DNA of 49,682 bases from JAGKXB01 sp964498835 (GTDB lineage: Bacteria > Pseudomonadota > Gammaproteobacteria > Burkholderiales > Burkholderiaceae_D): assembly GCA_964498835.1 (NCBI GenBank), contig CAZCIX010000012.1:1-49682 (forward strand). The letters are read 5' to 3'. Position numbers and translations under genes: made by a program. The notes below the pieces were generated by a model that was not told where the DNA came from, searched no databases, and saw nothing but the letters and a program-made list of their open reading frames with translations. Positions 48,080 through 49,682 of the stretch are shown piece by piece (the stretch's first letter is position 1; the number at the start of each line of letters is the position of its first letter).

Positions 48080-49682
48080 GTTTGGTAGGAGCGGATTGAT
48101 AATTCTCGTTTAACGGTAGCGATCACGCTTTGCCAATCACCAATCGCTGGCTGCCTGAACAAACGTGCGGAAGGATACCAAGGGCTATCGTTACGCTTGG
48201 TTAGCCAACGCCAATCAGCATTAAACGGTAGCAATATCCAGACTGGTTTACCCATCGCACCGGCTAAGTGAGCGATGGAGGTATCGACTGTGATGACTAA
48301 ATCCATCAGGCTAATTAGCGCGGCAGTGTCGGCAAAATCTTGTAAATCATTGCCGACAAAAGCAATCTTGTTTTGTTTATCAAATATCGTTTGATCGTTG
48401 GGGCGCAATGCTTGTTGCAGGCAATAAAATTGTGCGTGTTGTTGCTCATCCATGATGTTGATGAAATCCACCAATGGAATAGAACGATGACGGTCATTGA
48501 TGTGGGTAGTACTGCCACTCCAGGTTAAGCCGATACGTGGCAAGGTTTTGGTACCCAGTTTGTTTTGCCATAGCGCTTTGTGTAATGGGTCGGCACGCAA
48601 ATAACTGCCAGTCATGGCCGGTAAAGTGGAAGTAGTTTTAGGCAGACAGCGCTTTATGCATGAAATGATGTGCACAATCAAAGACGATCGGGTATCGGAT
48701 GATGGGGGGGCGTGAATATTGTCGTTCCCAACTGGGATGGAATGTAAAGTGGTATTGCATGCTAATGGCAAGCTCAGCAATGGGCAATGTAGATCAAAAT
48801 CCGGTAATTCTTCCCCTTGCGCCACAATGTCTGTCACGCCTGATAGATGGCGTAATAAGTTTTTTAATGACGGCTGTACTTCCAGAATGATTGTTGCACC
48901 CAAAGCAGCAATCAGTTGTGCATAACGGCAAAATTGGATGGTGTCGCCCAAGCCTTGTTCGGCATGCAGCAAAATAGTTTTGTTGCGCAGCGATTCTTTT
49001 CCCAGCCAAAGTGGTTGAGAGAAATGGCGCAATGATATTGATGGCATCGATTGCGGGGATTGCTTGCGCTTCCAACGCCATTCATATTTTTGCCAACCCA
49101 AAGCGAAGTCACCCATGGTGAGTCTGCAAATGCTTTCATTCCAATGCGCTTCTGCATAATCTGGTTGCAGCGTCAGGGCATACGCATAATCTGCCAGCGC
49201 TTCTTCAAAACGATTCAAGCGTTGCAGCGCGCCACCACGATTGAGGCGTATTTCGGCATTCTTGGGTTGCATCGCCACTGCCCGATCAAAGCAGGCCAGT
49301 GCCGTATCAAAACGTTGTAGGCCATGCAAGGCAGCACCGCGATTGAGCATGCTCATCGCGTCATTAGGTCGCAATGCCAAGGCGCGGTCAAAGCTGGTCA
49401 GTGCTTCTTCAAAACGTTGTAGTCTCAAGAGAACAGTACCTTGGTTGAAAAATACGCCAGCATGGTTAATATGTAGCGCCGCTGCTTGGTTAAAACTGGT
49501 TAAAGCCTCATCGAAACGTTGCAAATGCATGAGCGCAGTACCGCGATTACCCAGCGCATCAGCATAGTTAGGTTGAATGGATAAGGCCCGGTCGAAGCTG
49601 TCTAAAGCTTGCTCAAAGCGTTCCTGAATGATGAAAATATTGCCGCGATTACAAAGTGCAGGTGCATGGTTGGGTTGGATGG
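48076..49682 (-). CDS. TPR-glycosyltransferase-9-like protein (paralogue 2), N terminus cut by window edge
   Basis: Open to the right edge, so the N terminus is missing; 534 codons are visible. At least five TPR repeats (e.g. GTALMHLQRFDEALTSFNQA, GAALHGLQRFDTALACFDRA) precede the same GT9-like domain (LLHAEQGLGDTIQFCRYAQL, GLTWSGSTTHINDRHRSIPL, VDTSIAHLAGAMGKPVWILL). It is clearly a tandem paralogue of the neighbour, differing mainly in repeat number and linkers. A C7 run (48704-48710) lies in a variable linker. Its end (KRELSIRSYQT) lacks the extra tail of paralogue 1. Confidence 0.9.
   Translation of the reverse strand, partial: IQPNHAPALCNRGNIFIIQERFEQALDSFDRALSIQPNYADALGNRGTALMHLQRFDEALTSFNQAAALHINHAGVFFNQGTVLLRLQRFEEALTSFDRALALRPNDAMSMLNRGAALHGLQRFDTALACFDRAVAMQPKNAEIRLNRGGALQRLNRFEEALADYAYALTLQPDYAEAHWNESICRLTMGDFALGWQKYEWRWKRKQSPQSMPSISLRHFSQPLWLGKESLRNKTILLHAEQGLGDTIQFCRYAQLIAALGATIILEVQPSLKNLLRHLSGVTDIVAQGEELPDFDLHCPLLSLPLACNTTLHSIPVGNDNIHAPPSSDTRSSLIVHIISCIKRCLPKTTSTLPAMTGSYLRADPLHKALWQNKLGTKTLPRIGLTWSGSTTHINDRHRSIPLVDFINIMDEQQHAQFYCLQQALRPNDQTIFDKQNKIAFVGNDLQDFADTAALISLMDLVITVDTSIAHLAGAMGKPVWILLPFNADWRWLTKRNDSPWYPSARLFRQPAIGDWQSVIATVKRELSIRSYQT

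Noticed and set aside
46600..49682. CRISPR-like array from regularly spaced similar sequences
   Set aside because: The 102-base periodicity is coding and in frame, giving 34-residue TPR units.

Overview
This window is a stretch of chromosome from a betaproteobacterium, most likely order Burkholderiales and possibly near Oxalobacteraceae; the placement is an inference from protein sequences and gene order, not a database result. Supporting points are the betaproteobacterial form of the ribosomal proteins, the accB-accC-prmA and mpl-yqiA-ubiC-RNB-tonB-aroE-mtgA-corA neighbourhoods, and a class Ia ribonucleotide reductase preceded by paired NrdR-type boxes. The DNA is AT-leaning for that group. 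The sequence is a draft scaffold: one run of 100 Ns lies inside nrdA, flanked by a duplicated 55-base contig end.

Positions 1-16193 are translation and transcription machinery on the + strand: the end of a tRNA-Gly, a tRNA-Thr, tuf, then the S10 cluster (rpsJ, rplCDWB, rpsS, rplV, rpsC, rplP, rpmC, rpsQ), the spc cluster (rplNXE, rpsNH, rplFR, rpsE, rpmD, rplO, secY, infA, rpmJ) and the alpha cluster (rpsMKD, rpoA, rplQ). Gene order is canonical, but several larger gaps hold promoter-like sequences or hairpins (before rplC, rplN, rpsD and rpoA), suggesting several transcription units. The upstream tRNAs belong to the tufB type of context while the downstream rpsJ belongs to the tufA type, so the tuf gene marks either a real rearrangement or an assembly join across two tuf copies.

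Positions 16230-27136 are mixed housekeeping genes: dsbD, a photolyase, rppH (-), proS, a small lytic transglycosylase, a SWIB-domain protein (-), ffh (-), a CcsA/YpjD-like membrane protein, a PP0621-type protein and ampD. The gap between phrB and rppH holds two strong hairpins with a possible pseudoknot.

Positions 27180-32093 are the ribonucleotide reductase locus (NrdR boxes, nrdA, nrdB, a small Lys/Ala/Thr-rich protein, a strong terminator). It is followed by yggT and a decayed winged-helix gene fragment.

Positions 33008-38069 lie on the - strand and read tlpA-like, aroQ, accB, accC, prmA, pfkB-type kinase (fatty acid and shikimate metabolism, protein methylation). Divergent from them are mpl, yqiA, ubiC, an RNB ribonuclease and a TonB-like gene, tightly packed with overlaps, then aroE, mtgA and corA. 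aroE is bracketed by pieces of a palindromic repeat. The window ends in two adjacent - strand paralogues that fuse TPR repeats to a glycosyltransferase-9-like domain; the first overlaps corA tail to tail. No CRISPR array, complete insertion sequence or prophage was seen. No convincing new multi-gene system was found; the best candidates for something undescribed are the RNA structures (phrB-rppH gap, rplN leader) and the TPR-glycosyltransferase pair.
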